Positions 8,320 through 17,738 of a DNA stretch of 64,000 nt are shown here, piece after piece (within the stretch, counting starts at the first letter, position 1; each line of letters begins with the position of its first letter). The DNA is taken from positions 124,001 to 188,000 of the forward strand of contig NZ_JXMU01000010.1 in NCBI RefSeq assembly GCF_001293565.1, read 5' to 3'. The position numbers and the translations under genes were made by a program. The notes beneath the pieces are model-generated. The model saw only the letters and a program-made list of their open reading frames with translations, made no database searches and was not told where the DNA came from. Source of the DNA: Ahrensia marina. GTDB lineage: Bacteria; Pseudomonadota; Alphaproteobacteria; Rhizobiales; Rhizobiaceae.

Positions 8320-9438
8320 TTACGCGACTTTAAGAACAGATTCCGGTGCTGACATCTCATAGCCAAGCGCTTCAGCAACGGCAGCATTGGTGATTTTGCC
8401 TTTGTGCACGTTAAGACCATTACGCAGATGGTGGTCTTCCAGAATTGCATTCAGACCTTTGTCAGCAAGCATAACGCCGTAATGCAGCGTTGCATTGTTC
8501 AGCGCATGGGCAGAAGTCACAGACACAGCGCCCGGCATGTTGGCGACACAATAATGGATCACATCGTCAACAACATAGGTCGGATCAGAATGGGTTGTCG
8601 CTTTCGATGTTTCAAAACAACCGCCCTGGTCGATCGCCACATCGCAAAGAACTGAGCCTTTTTTCATGCCGGAAAGCATATCGCGTGTCACCAGCTTAGG
8701 GGCAGCAGCGCCTGGAATAAGAACAGCGCCAATCACCGCATCAGCAGCAAAAACTTCCTGCTCCAAAGCATCGATGGAAGAATAGCGTGTTTTCACGCGG
8801 CCATTGAAAATATCATCGAGCTGGCGAAGGCGCGGCAATGACCGGTCAAGGATAGTCACATCGGCACCAAGGCCAACGGCCATTTTGGCAGCATGAATAC
8901 CGACAACACCGCCGCCGATAACGACGACTTTACCCGGTAATACGCCCGGCACACCGCCAAGCAGCACACCGCTGCCGCCATTTGCTTTTTGAAGCGCTGT
9001 CGCAGATGCCTGAATTGACAAACGGCCGGCAACTTCTGACATAGGTGCAAGCAATGGCAGGCCGCCGCGATCATCGGTCACGGTTTCATAGGCAATTGCT
9101 GTACAACCGCTGTCGATCAAACCTTTAGTTTGCTCCGGGTCTGGCGCAAGGTGCAAATAAGTGTAAAGCAACTGGTCTTCGCGAAGCATCGCCCACTCAA
9201 CCGGCTGAGGCTCTTTCACTTTCACAATCATGTCTGACTGTTCGAAAACGTCCTTAGCCGTATCGACAATTTTCGCGCCTGCGGCTTTGTAAACGTCATC
9301 ACCGGCACCAATGCCTGCACCGGCATTTGTTTCCATGATGACATCATGTCCGTGCGCAACATATTCGCGAACAGATCCAGGTGTCAGTCCGACACGGTAT
9401 TCATGATTTTTAATTTCTTTTGGGCAACCAACGCGCAT
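8320..9438 (-). CDS. ald: Alanine dehydrogenase
   Basis: It catalyses the NAD-dependent, reversible oxidative deamination of L-alanine to pyruvate and ammonia. The product has 372 residues, the family's usual length. It begins MRVGCPKEIKNHEYRVGLTP, has the KVKEPQ and YLHLAPD substrate-site blocks, and an NAD loop GGGVVG near residue 175. ATG 9438 is preferred to an in-frame upstream start at 9492 because family proteins begin exactly there and GGAGAC lies just upstream. An Lrp-type regulator is divergent, with an operator-like repeat array between the two starts. A strong hairpin ends the gene. Confidence 0.95.
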   Translation of the reverse strand: MRVGCPKEIKNHEYRVGLTPGSVREYVAHGHDVIMETNAGAGIGAGDDVYKAAGAKIVDTAKDVFEQSDMIVKVKEPQPVEWAMLREDQLLYTYLHLAPDPEQTKGLIDSGCTAIAYETVTDDRGGLPLLAPMSEVAGRLSIQASATALQKANGGSGVLLGGVPGVLPGKVVVIGGGVVGIHAAKMAVGLGADVTILDRSLPRLRQLDDIFNGRVKTRYSSIDALEQEVFAADAVIGAVLIPGAAAPKLVTRDMLSGMKKGSVLCDVAIDQGGCFETSKATTHSDPTYVVDDVIHYCVANMPGAVSVTSAHALNNATLHYGVMLADKGLNAILEDHHLRNGLNVHKGKITNAAVAEALGYEMSAPESVLKVA

Positions 9439-9460
9439 AACAGTCTCCTCAGCCAGATTA

Positions 9461-9518
9461 TTGTGCAATATTGTGCAAAAAAAATTGCGCAATGTCCTTG
9501 CAAATTTGGGTTTGCAAA
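9461..9518. promoter_or_regulatory. Operator-like repeat array between ald and its Lrp-type regulator
   Basis: Within 58 bp there are TTGTGCAA at 9461 and 9471, TTGCGCAA at 9485, TTGCAAA at 9498 and TTGCAAA at 9512. Starts are spaced 10-14 bp apart, roughly one helical turn. Arrays of short phased half-sites are typical of Lrp/AsnC octamer binding, and AldR-type regulators control ald from such divergent regions. The assignment is inference from sequence and position. Confidence 0.6.
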
Positions 9519-9577
9519 CAAACGAGTTTCAAGCATTATTGCATAAACAGGCACAAAAATGGAAGATTTTTGCACAC

Positions 9578-10060
9578 ATGCAACTGGACACGATTGATTA
9601 CGCGATTTTAAATGCCCTTCAAAAAGATGGCAGGCTCGCCAATGCAAGTCTGGCCGAAAAGGTCGGCCTCTCCGCCTCAGCCTGTTCAAGACGATTGGAC
9701 ACATTGGAAAAAAGCGGCGTTATCCGCGGCTATTATGCGCGCGTGTCAAACAAACAGCTCGGGCACAATCTCACTGCAATTGTCAATTTGTCCCTTTCCG
9801 GACAATTTACCAAAACACTCAACGAATTTGAAGCCGCTGTAAAACGCTGCCCCAACATCGTTGTCTGCTATCTGATGAGCGGTGAATATGACTATACGCT
9901 GCACGTCGTCGCCAAGGATTTGGCAGATTACGAGCGCATTCACCGGGACTGGCTCACCGCCCTTCCCCATGTTGTAAAGATAAATTCAAGCTTCGCTCTG
10001 CGCGAAGTCATAGACCGCCCCAATGTCGGCATAGACGCCGATCTGGCACGGTCTGTTTAA
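9578..10060 (+). CDS. Lrp/AsnC family regulator, probable ald regulator
   Basis: The product has 160 residues: an N-terminal winged helix-turn-helix (DTIDYAILNALQKDGRLANA, then SLAEKVGLSASACSRRLDTL) and a C-terminal RAM/ligand domain (about 70-150) with GEYDYTLHVVAKDLADYERI. ATG 9578 is chosen because the upstream in-frame extension lies in the repeat-rich operator and matches nothing in the family. The divergent position next to alanine dehydrogenase suggests an AldR-like, alanine-responsive activator. The stop lies 2 bp from the convergent MipA gene end. Confidence 0.88.
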   Translation: MQLDTIDYAILNALQKDGRLANASLAEKVGLSASACSRRLDTLEKSGVIRGYYARVSNKQLGHNLTAIVNLSLSGQFTKTLNEFEAAVKRCPNIVVCYLMSGEYDYTLHVVAKDLADYERIHRDWLTALPHVVKINSSFALREVIDRPNVGIDADLARSV

Positions 10061-10062
10061 AG

Positions 10063-10866
10063 TTAGAACTGGTAAATGAAACCCAGACCACCTGAGAACT
10101 GGTCATTGGTGATCGAAATCGGGCTGTCAGCCGCATCATTGATCAATCTTGAATAACCGACATTGGCGCGCAGATTAAGCTGTTCCGTTGCCTGATAGCT
10201 CGTCGACAGTTTCAGATCTATATTCTTAATCCCCGCATCAGCATCAAAAACCGGCAAGCCGGAAGCGCCATTTTGTGCCGCCGTAACGCTGAACATATGA
10301 TCCATATAGTCGTCGGAGGCATATGTAGCGCCCGCATACAGATTAACCGTCAAACGTTCGGTAACAGCGGCCTCATACCCGGCGCCGAAACGCGCAAGAA
10401 ACCCGCTGTCGTCAAGACCGCTCAATTGCTTGGTCGCTGCCGCGTCGACAGAAAACCCGTTGATCGTGTAAGAAGCAAAAGCACCGGCCACAACGCCGCC
10501 GTCAACATCGCCAAGACCCGTAAGGTCCGATGAAAGACTTTCTTTGCGACCGAAATTATACCCGACAACGGGGCCGAGATCGAAACCGCCTTTACGGAAA
10601 ACAGCATAGCGGACATCATCAACGCCGCGAAATGTAAGGCGTGACCGCTCGCCATTACCATCACCGAAGGTAGGATAGATAATTGGAAACGCACTCACGC
10701 GGTACTTATCCGAGCCCTCATAGACAGGAGCAATGGAAGCAAAGCCGCCTGCGGCGAGACTGACATTGGAAAACAGGTTGGATTCTTGCGCAACCGCATG
10801 ACTGATGCCAGCAAATGAGACTGTAAGAATGCCTGCAAATGCAGTGATCATCGCTTTATTCATCAT
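10063..10866 (-). CDS. MipA/OmpV family outer membrane protein
   Basis: The 267-residue precursor has a Sec signal peptide (MMNKAMITAFAGILTVSFAG...SHAVAQE, cleavage probably near residue 27). The mature part is a beta-barrel pattern ending in a C-terminal Phe (GGLGFIYQF), as expected for Bam-assembled porin-like proteins. Family blocks APVYEGSDKYRVSAFPI and FGPVVGY-like GPVVGYNFGR fit MipA/OmpV. MipA in E. coli scaffolds MltA with PBP1B; other members are simply outer membrane proteins. The exact role is unknown. ATG 10866 has AGG 10 bases upstream. Confidence 0.88.
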   Translation of the reverse strand: MMNKAMITAFAGILTVSFAGISHAVAQESNLFSNVSLAAGGFASIAPVYEGSDKYRVSAFPIIYPTFGDGNGERSRLTFRGVDDVRYAVFRKGGFDLGPVVGYNFGRKESLSSDLTGLGDVDGGVVAGAFASYTINGFSVDAAATKQLSGLDDSGFLARFGAGYEAAVTERLTVNLYAGATYASDDYMDHMFSVTAAQNGASGLPVFDADAGIKNIDLKLSTSYQATEQLNLRANVGYSRLINDAADSPISITNDQFSGGLGFIYQF

Positions 10867-10950
10867 GTTTTCGACCTTCATAGTGCTTAGCACTTATATA
10901 AGCTTTAAATCTTAAAATTTTTCACGCCGGTGCAAAAGCAACGATTATAT

Positions 10951-11265
10951 TCAAACCGGTTGATTGTCATCACCTTTCCAAAGGCTTGGCCCATTCTGGT
11001 CGATAATCATTTTGGCTTTATTGACGCTTGCAGCAATTGCCTCGTCTTTACCCTGCACAAGGTCCGCGCGAATGAATTTACGTGTGGCGTTCACGCCATC
11101 AATGTTCTTTGTCACTGTGCCAGCCACACGCCATTGACCGCTTGAATCTTTCATCGGATTGGCTCTGATTTCTACTTCCTTATAGATTTCGTTTGGCTTC
11201 TGGTTTTCAGGATTTGACGTTTCTTCGCCTCCGCCACCAAATAAACGTTTTAAAAATCCGGCCAT
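10951..11265 (-). CDS. HlyU family protein
   Basis: This small 104-residue protein begins MAGFLKRLFGGGG and then has the HlyU block YKEVEIRANPMKDSSGQWRV...AGTVTK. The conserved F-I-R-A-D motif (KFIRADLVQGKDEA) follows. HlyU proteins in Vibrio are transcriptional activators of the ArsR type, but this short alphaproteobacterial family shares only the name and has no winged helix; its function is unknown. ATG 11265 was chosen over the upstream start because the F-L-K-R-L-F-G start is conserved. Confidence 0.8.
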   Translation of the reverse strand: MAGFLKRLFGGGGEETSNPENQKPNEIYKEVEIRANPMKDSSGQWRVAGTVTKNIDGVNATRKFIRADLVQGKDEAIAASVNKAKMIIDQNGPSLWKGDDNQPV

Positions 11266-11416
11266 ATCCACCTGCACCACTTCTTAAATTTCTAATGCAC
11301 TCTAAACTAAGTCATTGGGATTAAATCGCAAGTGCACGGCTAAAGCTGAGCTTTATTTACCCGATTGCTTTCACAGTATGCAGCATCTAATTGTAATGGA
11401 AACCAGGACATTATTC

Positions 11417-12436
11417 ATGACCGAAGCACCGTCAGCCAAGCCGAAAAAACCCAAAAAACGCGGAAAATTTAAGATGGCGCTATATTTGGTTTTATTGCTC
11501 GCGCTGGTTCTGATTGCCCTGTTATTATTTGGCCCGCGTGCGACTTTCACAGACGATATCCGCTTTGATGCGGCGGCAATGGGCAACGATTTGGATAGCT
11601 ATCTGGCCAAGTCCGAAGACGCGCAGTCAGATGTCATGTCCCATGCGGAAAAAGAAATTGTCTGGGCATATCCGACATCGAAAGCCAAAACACCTGTATC
11701 ACTGGTTTATATTCACGGGTTCTCGGCATCAAAAGGCGAAATTCGTCCCGTGCCGGATCTGGTCGCCGAAGAATTGAAGGCCAATCTGTTTTACACACGT
11801 CTTGAGGGGCATGGCGCCGGTAGCGACGCAATGGGGTCCGCAACCGGTCAGGACTGGCTTGATGATACCGCAGAGGCCATCGAAATTGGCGCGCGCATCG
11901 GGGAAAAGGTGGTCGTCATAGGAACCTCGACAGGTGCAACACTGGCAAGCGTTGCTGCCCTTTCCCCGTCTCTGAAAGACAAAATGGATGCGTTTATTCT
12001 CATATCTCCCAATTTTAAAGTTCAGGCAGCTGGCAGCGGACTTTTGACATTTCCCTATGCGGAAAAATGGCTTCCCCTGATTATCGGCAAGGAGAGAAGC
12101 TTTGAGCCTGTAAACGATGCTCACGCAAAATTCTGGACGCCGCAATATCCAAGCAAAGCCATCTTGCCGATGGGCGCGCTTGTCGCTCATGCTGAAACTT
12201 TGCGTTACGAGAAAATCACCCAGCCCGCGCTGTTCATTTACTCCGAACAGGACACAGTGGTTGATCACAGCGCAAGCAAACAGGTCATGGAGCGATGGGG
12301 CGGAGAAACACAGCTCCACGCCGTTACCGGTGCTGATGACCCTTACAAGCATGTGATTGCCGGTGACGCGTTATCGCCGAACAAAAATCAGGAAATCACG
12401 GACGCCATCGTTAATTGGATAAAAGCGCTGCAATAA
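11417..12436 (+). CDS. Membrane-anchored alpha/beta hydrolase
   Basis: The product has 339 residues. A basic, lysine-rich N-terminus (KPKKPKKRGKFK) is followed by a single hydrophobic helix (LYLVLLLALVLIALLLFG, about residues 21-38), so the catalytic domain should face the periplasm. The hydrolase domain has the oxyanion block VYIHGFSASKGE, a nucleophile elbow GTSTGA, an acidic residue in IYSEQDTVVD and a His in DPYKHVIAGD. Carboxylesterase or lysophospholipase activity is likely; the substrate is unknown. ATG 11417 with AGGA upstream is chosen over a start 34 codons earlier. Confidence 0.82.
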   Translation: MTEAPSAKPKKPKKRGKFKMALYLVLLLALVLIALLLFGPRATFTDDIRFDAAAMGNDLDSYLAKSEDAQSDVMSHAEKEIVWAYPTSKAKTPVSLVYIHGFSASKGEIRPVPDLVAEELKANLFYTRLEGHGAGSDAMGSATGQDWLDDTAEAIEIGARIGEKVVVIGTSTGATLASVAALSPSLKDKMDAFILISPNFKVQAAGSGLLTFPYAEKWLPLIIGKERSFEPVNDAHAKFWTPQYPSKAILPMGALVAHAETLRYEKITQPALFIYSEQDTVVDHSASKQVMERWGGETQLHAVTGADDPYKHVIAGDALSPNKNQEITDAIVNWIKALQ

Positions 12437-12601
12437 CGTTTTGGGACATTGTTGCCAGATTGTATTACGCTATCTCAACTGCCCAGACCGGAACTAATCC
12501 GAAAGTCCTACGCAAAAATGCCGTAAATCAGCATATACATAATGATAGGCTTGCCTATAGCCTGTAAAACAGAAAATAGGCGCTGAAGGGAAAGATTTAG
12601 A

Positions 12602-13753
12602 ATGAACGCTCCAATTGAGCCGAAGCATCCGCGTGAACGCAATGAACGGTTTCGCAATACCGTTTATGGGGTCGCAATGGCGCTGATGATCGGTTGGGTG
12701 CTGAGCATTGGCCAAAGCGTTTTCATCCCCATTATTGCCAGTATTATTCTGGCCTACATCATTATCGCGCTGGCCGAGCTTCTCAATAAAATAAAAATGG
12801 GCGGGCGGTCTGCGCCTGCGTCGGTACGTTATCTGATTTCCATATTGGTCATCGTGGCTGTTGTGACGGCATTTGTGTTCCTGATCATTTCAAACATCAA
12901 CCAGTTGATCGCGCTTGCGCCGACTTATCAGGCAAAACTGCTTAGTTTTATTCAGGATATCGCACGCGCGATCGGTGAAGAATTTGAAGTGGAAACAGAA
13001 CCGACATGGCAAACTATACGCCGCGATGTTCTCGGCGGCATCAGCCTTCAAAGCCTCATCACGTCAACCATAACGTCGATATCGGTGCTGGCCGGTTCGG
13101 TTTTCGTTGTTCTGGTCTATACCGGCTTTGCACTTGCCGAGCGTGTGACCTTTACCAAGAAACTTGCCAAACTCACCGACGATCCTGATGATGCAACACG
13201 CATTGCCGATCTTATCACCATCATCAACGAGCGCATTGGCAATTATCTAGCAGCTAAAACACTGGTCAATCTCGTTCTAGGATTGATGAGTTATATCGTG
13301 ATGGCTTTTGTCGGCCTGGACTTTGCCGCCTTCTGGGGCGTGTTGATCGCTTTGCTCAATTATATTCCCTATGTCGGCTCGTTTTTGGGCGTTGCCTTTC
13401 CGGTGGCCATCGCAATCGTGCAGTTCGGTGATCCGGCATGGATAATCGGCACCGCAGGCGCACTGATCGTGTGTCAGGTTCTTGTCGGCAGCTTTTTAGA
13501 GCCGAATTTAATGGGCCGCACACTCAATCTCAGCCCCTTTGTCATTCTAGTGGCATTGACCACTTGGGGAACATTATGGGGCATTGCCGGAGCTTTGCTG
13601 TCAGTGCCGATCACCGCTATTCTTGTGATTATCCTGTCAGAGTTTGAAGGCACCCGCCCGTTCGCTGTTCTGTTGTCACGCGCCGGTAAAATCCCGCCGC
13701 GCCGCCAACGTGCCGGTGACACGCCTGTCACCGACGAGCACGAGCATGTTTAG
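12602..13753 (+). CDS. AI-2E family transporter (UPF0118-type permease)
   Basis: This is a 383-residue inner-membrane protein with about seven to eight hydrophobic helices. The two features of the family are the long amphipathic segment after the third helix (residues about 105-170) and the C-terminal block LVGSFLEPNLMGRTLNLSPF. Characterised members export autoinducer-2 or act as Na+/H+ antiporters, so the cargo is uncertain. GAAGGGAAAG lies 8 bases before the ATG. It converges with ilvA with only 5 bp between the stops. Confidence 0.87.
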   Translation: MNAPIEPKHPRERNERFRNTVYGVAMALMIGWVLSIGQSVFIPIIASIILAYIIIALAELLNKIKMGGRSAPASVRYLISILVIVAVVTAFVFLIISNINQLIALAPTYQAKLLSFIQDIARAIGEEFEVETEPTWQTIRRDVLGGISLQSLITSTITSISVLAGSVFVVLVYTGFALAERVTFTKKLAKLTDDPDDATRIADLITIINERIGNYLAAKTLVNLVLGLMSYIVMAFVGLDFAAFWGVLIALLNYIPYVGSFLGVAFPVAIAIVQFGDPAWIIGTAGALIVCQVLVGSFLEPNLMGRTLNLSPFVILVALTTWGTLWGIAGALLSVPITAILVIILSEFEGTRPFAVLLSRAGKIPPRRQRAGDTPVTDEHEHV

Positions 13754-13758
13754 CCAGT

Positions 13759-15012
13759 CTAAATCAGCAGACCGGCAACCAGTTCATTATCTGTAATATC
13801 CTGCCAGATGATTCCGCTGTCTGTCATGCGGGCCATCAAGCCGGCAAAATTAGCGGCATCTTTTGTTTCAATGCCGATTAAAATCGAACCGAAGTTCCGC
13901 GCCGATTTTTTTAGGTACTCAAACCGCGAAATATCATCGTCGGGCCCCAGAAGATTGAGAAAGTCCCGCAAGGCACCCGGGCGCTGCGGCAAACGCAATA
14001 CAAAGTACTTTTTCACACCACTATGACGCAAAACGCGTTCTTTGACTTCTGCCAAACGCTCGAAGTCGAAATTTCCGCCAGATGCAATACAAAGAACATT
14101 TTTGTCATGAAGAGCGCTTGGGCTCACATCTTTAAGCGAGTCAATGGACAATGCACCGGCAGGCTCCAATACGATCCCTTCGACATTTAGCATTTCAATC
14201 ATGGTGCGGCACAGCCGGTCTTCAGAGACCAGATTGACTTTATCGGCTGAGAAACGCTTGAGAATTTCAAACGGATATTGGCCCATTAAAGCGACGGACG
14301 CACCGTCGACAAAATTGTCAACATGGCCAACATCAACGCGTTCGCCTTTGATCAGGCTCTGTTTCAGGCTTGGCGCGCCTTTCGGCTCGACAAACATGAA
14401 CTCCGGCGACAGATTCATATCAGCAAAATAACGTGCCATGCCCGACGACAAGCCACCGCCGCCAACAGCAACATGTATGCGATCAACCGTTTGGCCTGCG
14501 GGCATTTGCTTAAGCACTTCATGGGCAACAGTTGCCTGCCCTTCAATAATATCCGGATGATCAAACGGCGAAACCATCATGGCATTATTGTCTTTGGCAT
14601 ATTCCATCGCCGCCGCATAACACTGGTCGAAAATATCACCGATCAGCCGGACTTCGATCGCAGAGCCGCCAAAGGCGCGTGTTTTGTCAATTTTCTGCTG
14701 CGGCGTTGTCACCGGCATAAAGATAACGCCCTTCTTGCCCAAGTGCTGGCAAACATAAGCAAAGCCCTGCGCATGATTGCCTGCGGATGCGCAAACAAAA
14801 CTGGATGGATTGGATGTCATCAGACATTTGCGGAAGAAATTGAATGCACCGCGAATCTTGTAGGATCGTACCGGCGATAAATCTTCGCGCTTGAGCAAAA
14901 TCCGCGCATCATAACGCTGGCTTAAAAAAACATTTTCCTGCAACGGTGTTTCGACAAACAGATCACGCATCGCCTCCGCAGCAGCGGCAACATTATCTAT
15001 AAATTCACTCAT
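13759..15012 (-). CDS. ilvA: Threonine ammonia-lyase (threonine dehydratase)
   Basis: It converts L-threonine to 2-oxobutyrate and ammonia, the first step to isoleucine. The 417-residue fold-type II PLP enzyme has catalytic K52 in SYKIRGA, the substrate loop SAGNHAQG, and the glycine-rich phosphate loop GGGGLSSG. A C-terminal ACT-like regulatory segment (about 330-410, KYFVLRLPQRPGALRDFL) indicates allosteric control. The single C-terminal module and ~420-residue length match the short biosynthetic form. 2-Oxobutyrate is also the product of the methionine gamma-lyase 12 kb away. Confidence 0.9.
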   Translation of the reverse strand: MSEFIDNVAAAAEAMRDLFVETPLQENVFLSQRYDARILLKREDLSPVRSYKIRGAFNFFRKCLMTSNPSSFVCASAGNHAQGFAYVCQHLGKKGVIFMPVTTPQQKIDKTRAFGGSAIEVRLIGDIFDQCYAAAMEYAKDNNAMMVSPFDHPDIIEGQATVAHEVLKQMPAGQTVDRIHVAVGGGGLSSGMARYFADMNLSPEFMFVEPKGAPSLKQSLIKGERVDVGHVDNFVDGASVALMGQYPFEILKRFSADKVNLVSEDRLCRTMIEMLNVEGIVLEPAGALSIDSLKDVSPSALHDKNVLCIASGGNFDFERLAEVKERVLRHSGVKKYFVLRLPQRPGALRDFLNLLGPDDDISRFEYLKKSARNFGSILIGIETKDAANFAGLMARMTDSGIIWQDITDNELVAGLLI

Positions 15013-15153
15013 AACGGACTTTCGTAACGCAGATTTCGCAATTTCCTATGAAATAGACCTCAGCTCGGTGTATAGGCGCTTTCTTAACAATGCCAGTTCT
15101 GTAATAAGCTAAATGACCTATTTGGGACGAAACTGCGGGAGCAAAGCGCTTAT

Positions 15154-16605
15154 ATGAATAGCTCGACGCTACGAAACGCACTGCATATCAGTGCAATATT
15201 TGCTTTCTATTTAGCGACGATGATGCTGATACCCGGCTTGGTCGATCTGTATTACAACAATGCGGACTGGAAAGTGTTTGCCGCCTCATCTGCCGGAATC
15301 GGCGGCATATCTGCACTGGTCGCCATTGCAACACGTTCCGGCCCGCCGGTCGTTTCAACACGGTTCACCTTCCTTGTTGTCAATTTGCTCTGGATTACCT
15401 TCTGCGTATGCGCAGCCGTACCATTCTATCTTTCAACGCTGAATATTTCGCTGGCAGACGCCTTCTTTGAGGCTGTTTCAGGCGCAACATCAACCGGCTC
15501 AACCGTACTTACCGGATTGGATACAATGCCGCCCGGTATTCTCCTCTGGCGCTCTATATTGCAATGGATCGGCGGTCTGGGTGTGATTGTTCTCGGCCTA
15601 TTCATTCTTCCATTTTTGAAAATTGGCGGCTCCTCCTTTTTCAAAATCGAATCGTCCGACCGTTATGACAGGCCATTTGCGCGGTTTTCCACCTATGCAA
15701 CATCTGTTGTACTGATCTACACCGCGCTCACAATTTTATGCGCCGTTCTCTATGCCTATTTTGGCATGAGCGGATTTGACGCCATCAACCACGCCATGAC
15801 CACGCTTTCCACCGGCGGTATGTCGACTCACGACCAGTCATTCGGATTTTTCAACGATCAACTGCACTGGATTGCGGTTGTCTTTATGATTATTGGCGCT
15901 GTCCCGTTTACGATCATCCTTGTGATGGCGATGCGCGGCCGGTTTGACGCATTACGTGACAATCAGGTGATGTTCTTTTTGACCTATACAATGGTCTTCG
16001 CGGTCATTTTGACCATTCAGTTGGAACGCACAAACGTTATGGATGGCACCGAGGCTTTTGCCCATGCAACTTTCAATCTGGTGTCCATTATCACCACAAC
16101 GGGTTATTCCAACGATGACTACAATTTATGGGGCCCCTTCTCCGCTGGTGTTTTTCTGATCGCCACTTTTATGGGCGGGTGTTCGGGCTCAACATCCGGC
16201 GGCATCAAGGCATCCCGCTGGATTGTGCTTTTCGGTGTGGTAAACCGCGCTTTGGAAAAATTTATTTATCCAAACGCTGTTCGTCCGGTGCGAAGCGGCG
16301 CAATGCCGATCCCTGAACAGGTACAATTTGTGACATTGATGTATTTTTGTACCTTTGGCTTGCTCGTCGGCATCGGCACACTTCTTGTCGCTCTGACCGG
16401 TGCCGATCTGGTGACCTCTTTCTCGGCTGCTATAACCGCAATTTCCAATGTCGGTCCGGGATTGGGTGATATTGTCGGTCCTGCAGGCTCATTCGGACCC
16501 TTGGCCGACAGCGCCAAATGGGTTCTATCTTTTGGTATGCTGCTCGGGCGTCTTGAGCTATTTACCGTATTGGTTCTTCTCAGCCCGGCATTTTGGCGGG
16601 ATTAA
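15154..16605 (+). CDS. TrkH family potassium uptake protein
   Basis: This 483-residue polytopic membrane protein has the fourfold M-P-M repeat of the Trk/Ktr superfamily. The four selectivity-filter loops are recognisable: GATSTGSTVLTGL, LSTGGMSTHD, ITTTGYSNDD and ISNVGPGLGD, each with the central filter Gly. It should carry K+ (or Na+/K+) across the inner membrane together with a TrkA regulatory protein, which is not encoded in this window. The GGGAGCAAAG ribosome site supports ATG 15154. The downstream peptidase starts 5 bp after the stop. Confidence 0.9.
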   Translation: MNSSTLRNALHISAIFAFYLATMMLIPGLVDLYYNNADWKVFAASSAGIGGISALVAIATRSGPPVVSTRFTFLVVNLLWITFCVCAAVPFYLSTLNISLADAFFEAVSGATSTGSTVLTGLDTMPPGILLWRSILQWIGGLGVIVLGLFILPFLKIGGSSFFKIESSDRYDRPFARFSTYATSVVLIYTALTILCAVLYAYFGMSGFDAINHAMTTLSTGGMSTHDQSFGFFNDQLHWIAVVFMIIGAVPFTIILVMAMRGRFDALRDNQVMFFLTYTMVFAVILTIQLERTNVMDGTEAFAHATFNLVSIITTTGYSNDDYNLWGPFSAGVFLIATFMGGCSGSTSGGIKASRWIVLFGVVNRALEKFIYPNAVRPVRSGAMPIPEQVQFVTLMYFCTFGLLVGIGTLLVALTGADLVTSFSAAITAISNVGPGLGDIVGPAGSFGPLADSAKWVLSFGMLLGRLELFTVLVLLSPAFWRD

Positions 16606-16610
16606 CATCA

Positions 16611-17738
16611 ATGATCGACCTTTTAGACTTCAGACACGAATTGCATCGCTTTCCCGAACTGTCAGGTGAGGAAAGTGTAACGGCGACCCGCATATTAAAA
16701 TATCTTGGCGAGTGCAGTCCGTCACAGATCATCAACAATCTTGGCGGTCATGGCGTTGCTGCGATTTTCGACAGCGGTGAGGCTGGTGAAACAGTTCTGC
16801 TGCGCTGCGAACTGGACGCACTGCCGATCCTGGAGACCGGACAGCCGCCTTATCGCTCGACAGTGGATGGCAAGGGCCATTTATGCGGCCATGACGGCCA
16901 TATGGCGATCATTATGGGCGTTGCGCAGCGTTTGGCCAAGCGCCCTATTGCGCGCGGACGCGTTGTCCTGCTTTTCCAGCCCGCTGAAGAAACCGGCATT
17001 GGCGCGCCGTCAGTTCTGGCCGATGAAAAATTCGCTGCGATTAGGCCGGATTTTGCCTATGCCCTGCATAATCTGCCCGGCATGCCGCTTGGCCATATCG
17101 GCCTGAAGTCAGGTTCGCTATGCTTTGCATCTGAAGGGCTGAACATGTCTTTCCTTGGCCGCACATCTCATGCGTCCCATCCCGAAGATGCCATCACGCC
17201 GCAAAACGCGCTCGTGGAGCTTATGAGCACATTGAACAGCTTACCTGAACAATTGGGCATTGATCCTGAAAAAACACTGGTGACAATCTGCCATGCCCGT
17301 TTGGGTTTGCCTGCCTTTGGCATCACGCCCGGTGATGGCGATTTATTTGCTGCCTTCCGCGCTGAGACTGACGCTTTGCAAGCCAAACTCATCGCCAGCG
17401 CCGCACAATATGCAAGAGATTGCGCTGAAAAGCATGGGCTGAAAATCACCGTTGACTATAATGAGAAATTTGCCGCTTGCGATAATGATGAGACCGCTGT
17501 TGCCAATATTCGCGATGCGGCGGTCGGGCTAAACCTGCCAATCATCGATATCGACAAGCCCTTCCGCTGGTCGGAAGATTTCGGTGCCTTTAGCGCGGCG
17601 GGAAAAACCGCTCTGTTTGTGCTTGGCAGCGGTAAAAACTGCCCGCAGCTTCACGCGCCCGATTATGATTTCCCCGACGGCATTATCAATACCGGCGTTG
17701 ATATGTTTGAACAAATTACGAGAAAGCATTGCGGATGA
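16611..17738 (+). CDS. M20 family amidohydrolase (hippurate hydrolase / N-acyl amino acid deacylase type)
   Basis: The 375-residue metal-dependent amidohydrolase has the family blocks FRHELHRFPELSGEE, LRCELDALPI, GHLCGHDGHMAII (metal Cys/His motif) and FQPAEETGIGA (catalytic Glu-Glu). A dimerisation domain occupies about residues 175-285. The family cleaves N-acyl or aromatic amide bonds of amino acids; the natural substrate here is unknown. ATG 16611 is preferred over a TTG 18 bp upstream that would overlap trkH. Its TGA overlaps the next ATG (ATGA), indicating translational coupling. Confidence 0.85.
   Translation: MIDLLDFRHELHRFPELSGEESVTATRILKYLGECSPSQIINNLGGHGVAAIFDSGEAGETVLLRCELDALPILETGQPPYRSTVDGKGHLCGHDGHMAIIMGVAQRLAKRPIARGRVVLLFQPAEETGIGAPSVLADEKFAAIRPDFAYALHNLPGMPLGHIGLKSGSLCFASEGLNMSFLGRTSHASHPEDAITPQNALVELMSTLNSLPEQLGIDPEKTLVTICHARLGLPAFGITPGDGDLFAAFRAETDALQAKLIASAAQYARDCAEKHGLKITVDYNEKFAACDNDETAVANIRDAAVGLNLPIIDIDKPFRWSEDFGAFSAAGKTALFVLGSGKNCPQLHAPDYDFPDGIINTGVDMFEQITRKHCG

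Noticed and set aside
9439-9577. N-terminal extensions of ald and the Lrp-type regulator into the shared intergenic region
   Set aside because: The extensions match nothing in the families and run through the operator-like repeats. The shorter starts have better ribosome sites and standard lengths.
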